64,000 nt of DNA from Methylobacterium sp. E-005 (GTDB lineage Bacteria; Pseudomonadota; Alphaproteobacteria; Rhizobiales; Beijerinckiaceae): contig NZ_JAKSYG010000093.1 of assembly GCF_022829725.1 (NCBI RefSeq), forward strand, positions 1-64,000. The letters are read 5' to 3'. Shown piece after piece: positions 16,467 to 25,071 of the stretch; position 1 is the stretch's first letter; each line of letters begins with the position of its first letter. The notes under the pieces were generated by a model. It had not been told where the DNA came from. It saw only the letters and a list, made by a program, of their open reading frames with translations, and ran no database searches. The position numbers were made by a program, and so were the translations under genes.

Positions 16467-17082
16467 CTTCCCTTTGGACGCTTTCCAGCTGGCTCGCCTC
16501 ACGTCCCAATTTAGGGAGAAGAAGGACGTTATTGCACTTTGGATGAATTCATTAAAAACAATTGCTGCCTACGCACGGCCTGAGGATGCTAAAATTGTCG
16601 GGGAGCTTGTGCTTGTTGTTGATCGGATGAGCAGGCTTTTTATTCATACTCAGGACAAGTCGTACTCAGTAAATTTTCCGTTTTCCGTCCGCGAAGTCGA
16701 GGGTGCTCTCGAGTTCGGAACACCCACTTGCCCGGTCGTCGATAGCAAGGTCACTTCAGATATCATTTCCCTCATCAATACAAACGATGTCTTGAATAAA
16801 CGTAGCGTGTCAGAGTTTGCGGACCCCTTGCTCGAAATCTATGGCGAACAAGATGTAATATGGGAGCTTTTGCGCGATTTGATGATCGCGGATGATGGAT
16901 ATCTTCGAATTGACCACGATCCAGCAAATGTTAACGGTAACGTTCATCCGCTCGATCACATTGATATTTTTTATTCTCAATCTGCCACATTCAAACTTGG
17001 CTTGCGAGCTCGTATTCCCATAGAAGCGTTTCATGATCTGATGAATATTAGAACAGATTGCTTTTTCCTAGGAGGCGCGTAG
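16453..17082 (+). CDS. Unknown protein, 209 aa, partner of the SF1 helicase
   Basis: GTG start at 16453, 14 bases inside the helicase gene (reads MKKFDFPLDAFQLARLTSQF). Acidic, mixed alpha/beta, no signal peptide or membrane segment. Segments such as AYARPEDAKIVGELVLVVDR and HPLDHIDIFYSQSATFKLGL look like a folded enzyme or binding domain, but I recognise no family. Tight overlap and equal AT-richness say it works with the helicase. Confidence 0.7.
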   Translation: MKKFDFPLDAFQLARLTSQFREKKDVIALWMNSLKTIAAYARPEDAKIVGELVLVVDRMSRLFIHTQDKSYSVNFPFSVREVEGALEFGTPTCPVVDSKVTSDIISLINTNDVLNKRSVSEFADPLLEIYGEQDVIWELLRDLMIADDGYLRIDHDPANVNGNVHPLDHIDIFYSQSATFKLGLRARIPIEAFHDLMNIRTDCFFLGGA

Positions 17083-17296
17083 TTTCAAGTTTCTTATGCC
17101 GAATCGAGAGGATCTTTGGTGTTTTCTTTCTATGCCGCTGCGGCTATTCAAAAATGCTTTCAGACGTGTCAAAACTTATAATATATGGGCATACCCCGAC
17201 GTGACGTAACATTGGCGACGCCGCGCATCGTAACATCTGGGTCGACGGCGACTATCTGTGACGCAGTAGCTTTGCGCCTACAGCCTGAGGTGACAC

Positions 17297-17372
17297 ATGG
17301 CCCGCATCGAGTATGCCCGCGTCAGCACCATCGATCAGGACCTCAACGGCCAAGTCGCTCGCCTCATAGCTG
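17297..17372 (+). pseudogene. Serine recombinase (resolvase/invertase) N-terminal stub
   Basis: MARIEYARVSTIDQDLNGQV begins exactly like a resolvase, including the catalytic serine in RVST, and diverges after RLIAA. About 25 codons remain. It marks the right-hand edge of the acquired region. Confidence 0.6.
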
Positions 17373-17528
17373 CGAACTCAGCCTCACACGAATATGCGCT
17401 CACGGGCAGGTGCTCAAGGCGTTCGATTTCGCCAACCGCGGCGGCGGCCGACAACTACTTCCCTTGTGACGTAGCAGCCGCGTGCACTTGCGAGTCCGTC
17501 AGCAGGGGAGACGACTGGCAGGCGGTAT

Positions 17529-17759
17529 TCAACCTGCATCACCGTGATCTGAGCCTATGAGCCTACCAAGGCGAAGCAGCGGGTACACCGCCAAAACCAG
17601 TGCAACGACCCAGCCGACCACGCTCACGTTGGTCGCCAAAATCAGCCAGCGCTTCGGATCTTCCCTCCAAAAGGCGATGGCCGACGGCAGAGTGAATACC
17701 GCAAGCACCATCAACCAGACGCAGGTAACAGCTAAGGCGAGTGTATCTCGAGGGTTCAT
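17529..17759 (-). CDS. Small two-helix membrane protein, superinfection-immunity-like
   Basis: 76 aa with two predicted transmembrane helices: LALAVTCVWLMVLAVFTLPS and WLILATNVSVVGWVVALVLA. The second, with the charged REDPKRW lead-in and GWVVALV, resembles the T4 Imm-type superinfection immunity family, known to block phage DNA entry. The match is by pattern only. It sits just outside the helicase unit. Confidence 0.5.
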   Translation of the reverse strand: MNPRDTLALAVTCVWLMVLAVFTLPSAIAFWREDPKRWLILATNVSVVGWVVALVLAVYPLLRLGRLIGSDHGDAG

Positions 17760-17826
17760 GTGCCGCTTCGCATCAACGCAATAGTCTCATCAACGTGTCA
17801 GGTAGACATTGATACGCGTGTCCGCC

Positions 17827-18201
17827 TCATTGTTTTGGGCGATTCGGCGTCGGCACGATTACGACCACGTCGCCCTTCTCGGTCGCTTCGGCGTAGAAGG
17901 TGATCGCAGTGTCTTCCTGCTGCTTGGAGCCGGCGAAGGTGACGCTGATGCGGGTCATCGCCTTGCAGACCGACCTTCGCGGGGTTTGTTCAACCGCGAC
18001 GAGGTCGCGAATTTCCCACTCGACTTCGGCAACCTGCCGGAACTCGGCATAAAGTTGGTCGAGCGACCGGTGGAGCGCATCAATGACTGTCTGATCGCTG
18101 CATCGGATGTCGCGTGAGCAGCCCCCGAGCATCTCTGCGGGAGCGAGCGAGCCTAACACCAGCGTCCGAAACGCAAGACGTCTATGGTGATGACTGGCCA
18201 C
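17827..18201 (-). CDS. Putative lipoprotein, 124 aa
   Basis: GTG start; N-terminal basic/hydrophobic leader RRLAFRTLVLGSLAPAEMLG followed by Gly-Cys, a lipobox-like site. The body (DALHRSLDQLYAEFRQVAEV, SVCKAMTRISVTFAGSKQQE) is a small alpha/beta domain ending VVVIVPTPNRPKQ. Its ATG-proximal end is 2 nt from the DUF3768 gene stop, so it is probably the last gene of that operon. No function recognised. Confidence 0.6.
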   Translation of the reverse strand: MASHHHRRLAFRTLVLGSLAPAEMLGGCSRDIRCSDQTVIDALHRSLDQLYAEFRQVAEVEWEIRDLVAVEQTPRRSVCKAMTRISVTFAGSKQQEDTAITFYAEATEKGDVVVIVPTPNRPKQ

Positions 18202-18202
18202 G

Positions 18203-18613
18203 TCAGTATTCCTCGGCCAGCATGATAGTTAGCACCCGTGTCGTCACCGCTGGATCGGCCGGGTTGGGCGAATGCCCGCGCAGGTCGCAATCGTAGGCGT
18301 CGATCTTCCAAAACAAGCGCCGCCCGCCGGCCTCGACCGCGCCGAAGTCGTGTTCGCTGTGGGGATCGTTGTCTCCGTCGAAGCCGTCGAAGCGGCGCAC
18401 AGCCAGTAGGACGGCGATGCGCTCGGCCTCTGGCAGCGTGATCAAGCCGGCCGTCTCGACCACACGACCGCCGACGAAACTCCGACGAAACGCGTCATTG
18501 AGCTGGGCGATGTGCGTGATACTGGCGGTCTCCCTGGGCCGCGTGCGGTGCGTGGGATGAGGGCGCGCATTCTTGTTCATGTTTTGTTCTGGCGTTGCCT
18601 GAGTGTTCGTCAT
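18203..18613 (-). CDS. DUF3768 family protein
   Basis: 136 aa from the ATG at 18613 (MTNTQATPEQNMNKNARPHP). The family core is plain: IAQLNDAFRRSFVGGRVV, GLITLPEAERIAVLLAVRRF, NDPHSEHDFGAVEAGG, WKIDAYDCDL and a VLTIMLAEEY end. DUF3768 is common on alphaproteobacterial plasmids and integrative elements; activity unknown. Second or third gene of a tight minus-strand operon. Confidence 0.85.
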   Translation of the reverse strand: MTNTQATPEQNMNKNARPHPTHRTRPRETASITHIAQLNDAFRRSFVGGRVVETAGLITLPEAERIAVLLAVRRFDGFDGDNDPHSEHDFGAVEAGGRRLFWKIDAYDCDLRGHSPNPADPAVTTRVLTIMLAEEY

Positions 18614-18621
18614 CGGCTGCT

Positions 18622-18933
18622 TCACTCCGCCGATGCGCAATGGGCGGCCAAACGATCGGCCGCTGCAAAGGCACGTCGTGACAGCTCGGCGAAACGATGC
18701 GCCTCAGCCTCGAACGCAGCACCCAGTGCCTTCCGCACGCCGGGGCGTTGCGCCTCGGCGGTTCGCAGCACCACTTCCAGATCGTCGCCCTCCAGGCTGG
18801 CGACCGCTTCGAGGGCTGCTGTTAAGACGGCGTCGGCAGCCGCACAGGGGCGAACGCGCTGCGGTGCCTTAGCGGTAGGCAGCAAGGCCGGTAGGCTCGC
18901 GGCGGGCGGGATCTGATCGGCACGGTCGGTCAT
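18622..18933 (-). CDS. Hypothetical protein, 103 aa
   Basis: The ATG at 18933 follows an AAGGAG site inside the end of the previous gene. Alanine-rich and helical (AADAVLTAALEAVASLEGDD, AAFEAEAHRFAELSRRAFAA). No family recognised. Part of the DUF3768 operon. Confidence 0.6.
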   Translation of the reverse strand: MTDRADQIPPAASLPALLPTAKAPQRVRPCAAADAVLTAALEAVASLEGDDLEVVLRTAEAQRPGVRKALGAAFEAEAHRFAELSRRAFAAADRLAAHCASAE

Positions 18934-18944
18934 TTCGTTCTCCT

Positions 18945-19418
18945 TCAATGCAGCGATGCGGGACCCGGGTGCTCAGCCCTGCGGGTCAGTGGCGGGGTGC
19001 AGCAGGGCGAGTTCGTCGCGGCGGGGGTGAACTCGGGCAACTCAGGCCAGTCACGCCAGCGCAGGAGGAAGCGGTCGTCGGCGCGGGTGGCGACGACGAG
19101 GGACTCAAACCAGCCCTCGGCATGCCCTTCGGTGGCGAGCACAAGCGAACCCGGCTTGATCGCGTCCCAGCTGCCGGGCACGCGGGCATCACCGGCCGGC
19201 GGCTTGGATGGTCCTGGAGCGGCCTGAGCGTGCGATGCAGCGACTGCGCTGCTTGTCGGGGTTACCGGAGCCGTAGGCTTCGGCGCGGGTGACGCAGCTG
19301 AGGTTGCGCTAGCGCGGGGCTGCGAGCCACCCTCTGGTTCGCCGAGAAGTCTAACGGTTTTGGGCGGCTGACCCCGGCCACCACTGATGCTGCTCGGCTT
19401 AGGCTGCTGGTTGGACAT
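18945..19418 (-). CDS. Hypothetical protein with Pro/Ala-rich N-terminus, 157 aa
   Basis: First gene of the operon. Residues 1-75 are a disordered Pro/Ser/Ala linker. Residues 80-135 form a small domain: SWDAIKPGSLVLATEGHAEG, WFESLVVATRADDRFLLRWR and DWPELPEF, which resembles a short SH3-like beta barrel. No name recognised. Transcribed from the promoter at 19595-19623; a GGCGGCC/GGCCGCC hairpin at 19439-19462 lies in the leader. Confidence 0.6.
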   Translation of the reverse strand: MSNQQPKPSSISGGRGQPPKTVRLLGEPEGGSQPRASATSAASPAPKPTAPVTPTSSAVAASHAQAAPGPSKPPAGDARVPGSWDAIKPGSLVLATEGHAEGWFESLVVATRADDRFLLRWRDWPELPEFTPAATNSPCCTPPLTRRAEHPGPASLH

Positions 19419-19594
19419 GCTGGAGCTCCAGAAACGACGAAGGCGGCCTGGAGGCCGCCTTGCGAGGGGAAGATGCTTTGCGCTGAGGCCGCGCTGATCG
19501 CGGTGGTGGGGCGCGCCAAACAGGCGGCCTTGGCAGGAGCTGAAGCGGCGTCATCGCAGGTGCTTTCAGTCGCGCAGGGTGAGCGACGAAAGTA

Positions 19595-19623
19595 TCAATA
19601 CCGGATAATTATCCTAATGTCAA
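19595..19623 (-). promoter_or_regulatory. Promoter with a palindromic operator in its spacer
   Basis: On the minus strand: TTGACA (19618-19623), 17-bp spacer, TATTGA (19595-19600). The spacer contains the perfect palindrome GGATAATTATCC (19603-19614). It faces the DUF3768 operon, about 175 bp away. A repressor bound in the spacer would block transcription. Confidence 0.6.
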
Positions 19624-20189
19624 GGCTGCGGCCGTCGTCCAGCTTGTCGCCGCATTCGCTGCGCACAGAGCGGCATGGCAAAATTTGCGATTATGTTCCA
19701 ATTTAGACAATACTGCTGGATGTTGTCGGTGCAACGGTGCTGAATATTCTGATCGCGCCCTGAAATGCTGACGCTAAAGAGTATGTTTTACCGTCGCCGC
19801 AGCAGACGAAGGAGGCGCTGAAATTTCTTCCAATGGCGCCAATTGGTTCGATGTCGAAAAGCGGACCTTCGGCTTTGCGCCCACAGCTGACCTCGAACCG
19901 ATAGGCACTGAACCGCCGCTCCCGACCCTTTGCAGAAGCTCGGAACGTCCGCTCGCAAACGGTTCAAGGGACCGAATCCGGTAACTTGTAGCCAGAAGCC
20001 GTCCGGGTGCTTCCCGCACCGGAACCGCAGGGACAGCTATCTAGCGCGGCTTGGCGTAGCGCGTGAGGAGCAGCGTTACCGCGGAGCACCACCAGCACCG
20101 TAGCCGCCAGATCGTAGTCCCCGCATTGAACTCCAGGGGGCGACCTCTGCGACCAGCGGCGAGCGCTGGCTACGAAGCCGGCCCCCACC
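19624..20189. other. Gap without a gene; contains a partial dispersed repeat
   Basis: The segment at 19861-19884 (GCGGACCTTCGGCTTTGCGC followed by CCA) matches the right half of the dispersed repeat at 25461-25588 and 51983-52141. No other feature is supported. Confidence 0.4.
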
Positions 20190-21053
20190 TTATGCGAACA
20201 TGTCGGGTTGGGTCTCGGCGATGTGGTTGTACAACGTCTGGAAGTGCAGCCATCCGATATAGTCGCTGCCCACGTGCTCGCGGCTGTAGCGGGCGGTCTT
20301 CTCGGAGAGGAGCTGCGGCTTGATGCCGGTGGCCTCGACCAAGAGCTGCTGCTGGCAAGCACGCTCAAGGGCGATGAACCAGAAAGCCGCGTCGTCGATG
20401 CTGTGGCGCGAGCAGGTCAGCAGCCCGTGGTTCTGGTGCAGCACGCCGCGGTTGCGGCCGATCTGCTGAGCCACCGAGAGGCCGCTCTCCTTCTTCACCG
20501 CTACGGCGCCCGCCGAGGCGACAATCACCGCATGGCTGTTGTAGAAGGCCGCCGCATCCTGGCTGATCATATCGAGCGGCCGGCCGGTGGCGCACCACGC
20601 GGTGCCGTAGGTCGTGTGCGCGTGGCACATCGCGATGACTTCCGGATACTCCTCGTGCACGGCGGCATGGAGGACGAAGCCGGCCCGGTTGATCGCATAA
20701 CGCCCCTCGACCACCCGGCCCGTGTGGTCGGCCAGGATCAGGTTCGACATCCGCACTTGCGAGAAGTGCACGCACATCGGGTTGGTCCAGTACAGCTCCG
20801 GATGCTCGGGATCTCGGATCGTCAGATGTCCGGCGAAGCCGTAGTCGAAGCCGTGCATCGCGAAGGCGCGGCAGGCGGCGACGAGGTGCTTCTTGCGGTA
20901 CTCGCGCTCCTCGGCGTGGTTGGCGAATTCGGGGATCTCCGGGAAGATCAGGCCGGCCTGCTCGGGCTGATAGATCGAGGTCCGCTTGCGGCCGGCATCG
21001 TCGTTGGGCAGGTCGAGGGCGACGGCCCCGTTGTGGGAATGATCGTCGAGCAT
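20190..21053 (-). CDS. Class II aldolase/adducin-family protein
   Basis: 287 aa from the ATG at 21053. It has the class II aldolase zinc site: HAAVHEEYPEVIAMCHAHTT (two of the His ligands in the HAH element) and the NHGLLT motif. Family members cleave or decarboxylate phosphorylated sugar acids, or act as epimerases. It lies in a minus-strand cluster with an MFS carrier and a COG4091 dehydrogenase, so it probably processes the imported acid after oxidation. The exact substrate cannot be read from sequence. Confidence 0.85.
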   Translation of the reverse strand: MLDDHSHNGAVALDLPNDDAGRKRTSIYQPEQAGLIFPEIPEFANHAEEREYRKKHLVAACRAFAMHGFDYGFAGHLTIRDPEHPELYWTNPMCVHFSQVRMSNLILADHTGRVVEGRYAINRAGFVLHAAVHEEYPEVIAMCHAHTTYGTAWCATGRPLDMISQDAAAFYNSHAVIVASAGAVAVKKESGLSVAQQIGRNRGVLHQNHGLLTCSRHSIDDAAFWFIALERACQQQLLVEATGIKPQLLSEKTARYSREHVGSDYIGWLHFQTLYNHIAETQPDMFA

Positions 21054-21207
21054 GGTGCGACCTCTACTAAAGTAGCGGGTAAGGAGAATAAGGCGATCCA
21101 GCCGCACGACAGCTGCTAACACATGAAGTCAGTAGTAGCCGGTCAACGCCCGTCGCCGCTCGGTCTTAACCGCCGTGGAGCCGAGCGAGCTTAGACGGGA
21201 GACTAGA

Positions 21208-22512
21208 CTATCGGTCACCCAATGAGGCCGGGATGATCCGGATCAGCGCTGCCCCCACCAACATGCAAGCGGCCACCGCGTAGAGGCCGATCGCAGGGTT
21301 GCCGGTGAGCACGTTCAGGCCGCCCACCATGTAGGGCGAGACGAACCCGGCGAGGTTGCCGATGCAGTTGATCGTGGCGATGCCGGCCGCCGCCGAGGTG
21401 CCCGCCAGGAACGCGCAGGGCACGCCCCAGAACAGTGACAGCGCCGAGAGCATGCCGGCCGTGCCAACGCACAGCCAAGCCACCGCCGCGACCGGGCTTT
21501 GGCCGACATAGCCGGCAAGCGCCAAGCCGACGGCACCGATCGCCAGCGCCACCGAGAAGTGCGCCCGCCGCCGTCGGGTGCGGTCGGCACTGATGCCGGT
21601 GAGGATGATGGTCGGGATCGCGACGAGATAGGGGATCGCCGAGAGCCAGCCGATCGTCGCGACGTCCTTAATGCCGGAATCCTTCACGATCGACGGCAGC
21701 CAGAAGCTGATCCCGTACAGGCCGATAATCGTCATGAAGTAGACGCCACTGAGCTTCCAGATCCGCGCGTCCCGGAGGAAGGCCGCCGAGGAGCCGTGCG
21801 TCACCTTCTCGCCGTCCTCCCGGCGGAGCTCCGCACTCACCTCCGCCTTCTCGGCCTCGGTGAGCCAGGAGGCCTGCTCGGGCTTGTCGACCATTAGAAA
21901 GAGCACGGCGATACCGGCCAGCAGCGAGGGGGCGGCCTCCAGCAGGAACAGCCACTGCCACGCCTTCATCACGCTGGAGCCGGTGAAGTGCTCCAGGATC
22001 AGCCCTGAGACCGGTCCGCCGACGACGCCCGCGAGCGGGATTGCGATGTAGTAGAAGCCCAGGGCGAAGCCGCGCTTCTTCGCCGGAAACCAGTAGGTCA
22101 GGTAGAGCATGATGCCGGGCGAGAACCCGGCCTCGGCGAGCCCTAGGAAGAACCGCGCTACGTAGAACTGGACCGGCGTTGTCACGAACAGCGTCAGCGC
22201 CGAGATGATTGCCCAGCTGATCATGATCCGAGCGATCCAGACCCGGGCGCCGAGCCGGTGCAGGGCGAGGTTGCTGGGCACCTCGAACAGGAAGTAGCCG
22301 ATGAAGAAGACCCCGGCCCCGAAGCCGTAGATGGCGTCGCTGAAGCCGAGATCGGCCATCATCTGGAGCTTGGCGAAGCCGACATTCACCCGGTCGAGAT
22401 ACGCGCACAGATAGCAGACGACGATGAACGGCATGATCCGCCACGTGATCTTGCGGTAGACGTTCGTCTCCGCCACCGGGGTGGTCAGGCCGATACTGGC
22501 TGCGTGATCCAT
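21208..22512 (-). CDS. MFS transporter, anion:cation symporter (ACS) type
   Basis: 434 aa from the ATG at 22512, preceded by GGAGG. Twelve hydrophobic segments; the N-terminal signature YLCAYLDRVNVGFAKLQM with the following SDAIYGFGAGVFFIGYFLFE is typical of ACS carriers for organic acid anions (phthalate, tartrate, hexuronate). A central cytosolic loop lies around EAEKAEVSAELRREDGEK. It sits between the dehydrogenase and the aldolase genes and probably imports their substrate. Confidence 0.85.
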   Translation of the reverse strand: MDHAASIGLTTPVAETNVYRKITWRIMPFIVVCYLCAYLDRVNVGFAKLQMMADLGFSDAIYGFGAGVFFIGYFLFEVPSNLALHRLGARVWIARIMISWAIISALTLFVTTPVQFYVARFFLGLAEAGFSPGIMLYLTYWFPAKKRGFALGFYYIAIPLAGVVGGPVSGLILEHFTGSSVMKAWQWLFLLEAAPSLLAGIAVLFLMVDKPEQASWLTEAEKAEVSAELRREDGEKVTHGSSAAFLRDARIWKLSGVYFMTIIGLYGISFWLPSIVKDSGIKDVATIGWLSAIPYLVAIPTIILTGISADRTRRRRAHFSVALAIGAVGLALAGYVGQSPVAAVAWLCVGTAGMLSALSLFWGVPCAFLAGTSAAAGIATINCIGNLAGFVSPYMVGGLNVLTGNPAIGLYAVAACMLVGAALIRIIPASLGDR

Positions 22513-22621
22513 CGTTTCCTCCGATCGGCCCATTGGCGGGCTCTGTCGCGATGTTGCGAAACCTTGGCCGGCCCCGCCGCTAGGGGCGGGGCCGGCGCGC
22601 GATCAGGGGCGCGGCGCTCGG

Positions 22622-23998
22622 TCAGGCGACCTTGCGCGCGGCGTCAGCTAGGCCGAGCTCCTGCCGGAACAGGGTCTCCATCTCGCGCCGGACGCGGATC
22701 GCCTCCTGGCCGGCGTCGAACGCGACGTCGCTCCAGCGCACGGCCCGGCCGGCGGGAACGTCGTTCTTGAGCACCATGTTGTGGGCCAGTCCGATCGGCA
22801 GGGCGTCCTGCGCCAGCGAGTTCGCCGTCGGCATCAGCTTGCCGTAGACGGTGAACCCGCCTTCGCCGTCCAGCCGCTCGCCGGCCTTGAGGGCCCGCTT
22901 GGCGGTGGCCGCCACGTCGCCGCGCCACTCCCCCGTGGCGCCCGTGGCCTCACCGCGGACCGCGATCGAGGCCACCGAGATCCCGAGCTCCAGTCCGATC
23001 AGGTGGTAGGGTTTGTAGGTGGCGGCGAAGCGGCCGCTGTCGTCGGTTCTAAGCCCGTACTGGGCGAAGCAGTCGCGCACGTAGGGGCTCGGCGCCTCGA
23101 ACACTGCGTAGACGCCCCAGCGCAGGTCCCGGAACACCGGCCGACCGTCTCGCTCAATGGACGAGACCACCTCGACCGTGCCCCGCTCCGCCAGGATGCC
23201 GCCGTCCGCGACAGGCCGCAGGACGCTCGGCAGGTCGTCGACGCCGCAGGGCGGGAAGGCGAGGCCGTCGCGCGGGGGCGTGAGCCCGCAGGCATTGGCC
23301 ACCGCGGCCATCTCCAGCGCCGACTTGGTGCCGTCGAGGAAGGAGTTGAACATCTGCGGGTTGAAGTCGCCCCCCGCGACCTGCTCGGCGCTGAAGCCGT
23401 AATGGCCCCAGACCATGTCGGGCGTGGAGGCGTGGTAGGCCGGCAGGTACTTCGTCCCCTTGCCGGCACAGATCACCTCAAGTCCGATGGTGCGCGCCCA
23501 GTCGACCAGCTCGGCTATGAGCGCCGGCTGGTCGCCTGAGGCCATGGAGTAGATCACCCCTGCTTCCGCGGCCCGGCGGGCCAGCAGCGGCCCGGCGAGC
23601 ACGTCCGCCTCGACGTTGACCATCACGATGTGCTTAGCCGCCGCGCAGGCCTTGAGCGTGTGGTGGATGCCGGCCGCCGGGCTGCCCGTGGCGTCGATCA
23701 CGATGTCCACGAAGGGGCTCGCGATCATCGCGTCGGCATCCTCGGTGACGAAGGTGGTGCCGGCCCGTGCGGCCTCCTCCATCCCGCGCGCCGCGAAGCG
23801 GGCCTCGTCCCAGCCCACCCGCCGCAGGGACTGGCGGGCCCGGTCCGGTGACAGGTCGGCCACCGCGATCAGGTGGATCCCCGGGGTGCGCGGCGCCTGC
23901 GACAGGTACATGGAGCCGAACTTGCCGGCGCCGATCAGGCCCACCCGGACGGGCCGGCCCTCCTGCGCGCGCTGCTGCAGCTTGGAAAACAAGGCCAT
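22622..23998 (-). CDS. COG4091-type NAD(P)-dependent dehydrogenase with C-terminal SAF domain
   Basis: 458 aa from the ATG at 23998 (GGGAG upstream). N-terminal Rossmann motif VGLIGAGKFGSMY (19-31), then IVIDATGSPAAG and a homoserine dehydrogenase-like catalytic region (GKGTKYLPAYHASTPDMVWG). The last 100 residues (GEWRGDVAATAKRALKAGER, then YGKLMPTANSLAQDALPIGL) fit the SAF domain. Proteins of this group oxidise short hydroxy acids in sugar-acid catabolism; the substrate is unknown. Probably first gene of the operon, divergent from its LysR regulator. Confidence 0.85.
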   Translation of the reverse strand: MALFSKLQQRAQEGRPVRVGLIGAGKFGSMYLSQAPRTPGIHLIAVADLSPDRARQSLRRVGWDEARFAARGMEEAARAGTTFVTEDADAMIASPFVDIVIDATGSPAAGIHHTLKACAAAKHIVMVNVEADVLAGPLLARRAAEAGVIYSMASGDQPALIAELVDWARTIGLEVICAGKGTKYLPAYHASTPDMVWGHYGFSAEQVAGGDFNPQMFNSFLDGTKSALEMAAVANACGLTPPRDGLAFPPCGVDDLPSVLRPVADGGILAERGTVEVVSSIERDGRPVFRDLRWGVYAVFEAPSPYVRDCFAQYGLRTDDSGRFAATYKPYHLIGLELGISVASIAVRGEATGATGEWRGDVAATAKRALKAGERLDGEGGFTVYGKLMPTANSLAQDALPIGLAHNMVLKNDVPAGRAVRWSDVAFDAGQEAIRVRREMETLFRQELGLADAARKVA

Positions 23999-24168
23999 GT
24001 CGCGATCTCCCTGGGCTTTCCGCGGTCGATCCGGATCCAGGCTCGGTTCCCGCCGCGTTTGCACTTTGTCGCGAGATCGGAATTATCATTCGTATTTCCG
24101 CACGCCCATGCGAAGGATTGCAAAGGCGCCGTGCGCAAATCCCCATGCCCGAGGCCCGGCGGCGCGTA

Positions 24169-25071
24169 ATGTCCGATTTCGACTGGAACGACCTGCGCGC
24201 TTTCCTGGCCGTCGCCCGGGCCGGACGGCTGACTGTGGCGGCCCAGCGCATGGGCGTCGATCATTCGACCCTCAGCCGACGCCTCTCCGCCCTGGAGGGC
24301 ACCCTCGGCGCGCGCCTATTCGACCGCCGCCCGTCCGGCTTTGCCCTCACCAATGCGGGGGAGCGCCTGCTGGCGGATGCCGAGCGCATGGAGAGCCTGG
24401 CGATCGGCCTGCGCGCGCGGCTGGACGCGGACGCGCATCAGGTCGGCGGTACCGTTCGACTCGGCACGCCCGAGGCCTTCGGCACCTATTTCCTCGCCCC
24501 GCGCCTCGCCGAGCTCTGCACGGCCCAGCCGGCGCTGGAGGTCGAGCTGGTGGCCAACCCGCGCAGCTTCAGCCTGTCGAAGCGAGAAGCAGACCTCGCC
24601 ATCGGCATGACCCGGCCCGAGACCGGGAGGCTCTATGCCCGCAAGCTGGTGGATTACGCGTTGGGCCTCTACGCGGCGCGGCGCTACGCCGAGGCCGCGG
24701 AGGCGATCCGGAGCGTGGACGACCTGCCGTGCCATCGCTGGGTCGGCTACGTCGAGGATCTGCTCTGGACGAGCGAGCTCAACTACCTGCCGCAGGTCTC
24801 GGCGGCGATCCACCCGCAGGCGCGGATCTCGAACGTCATCACCCAGCTGGAGGCGGTGCGCGGCGGCGCCGGCCTCGCCGTTCTGCCGCATTTCCTAGCG
24901 CGCGGTTGCCAGGACCTCGTGGCCGTCCTGCCCGAGGTGCACATCGTCCGGGCTTACTGGCTCATCGCCCACGCGGATACGCGTGATCTGCCGCGGGTCC
25001 GGCTGGTCTCGGACTTCCTGACCCGGCAGGCCGAGGCGGCCGGCAATGCCTTCTGGCTGGCGCCGCCGTAA
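24169..25071 (+). CDS. LysR-family regulator of the sugar-acid operon
   Basis: 300 aa from the ATG at 24169; an ATG at 24145 would add 8 residues. Winged HTH at residues 3-62 (LRAFLAVARAGRLTVAAQRM, STLSRRLSALEGTLGARLFD), then a periplasmic-binding-type effector domain. Divergent from the dehydrogenase gene, with about 170 bp between. The intergenic sequence contains GGAA-N13-TTTCC-like dyad sequence near 24079-24100, a possible binding site. Likely activates the operon when the substrate acid is present. Confidence 0.85.
   Translation: MSDFDWNDLRAFLAVARAGRLTVAAQRMGVDHSTLSRRLSALEGTLGARLFDRRPSGFALTNAGERLLADAERMESLAIGLRARLDADAHQVGGTVRLGTPEAFGTYFLAPRLAELCTAQPALEVELVANPRSFSLSKREADLAIGMTRPETGRLYARKLVDYALGLYAARRYAEAAEAIRSVDDLPCHRWVGYVEDLLWTSELNYLPQVSAAIHPQARISNVITQLEAVRGGAGLAVLPHFLARGCQDLVAVLPEVHIVRAYWLIAHADTRDLPRVRLVSDFLTRQAEAAGNAFWLAPP

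Noticed and set aside
11326..17082. Complete CBASS or Gabija system
   Set aside because: No CD-NTase, Cap2/Cap3 or OLD-family GajA gene is present in the window.
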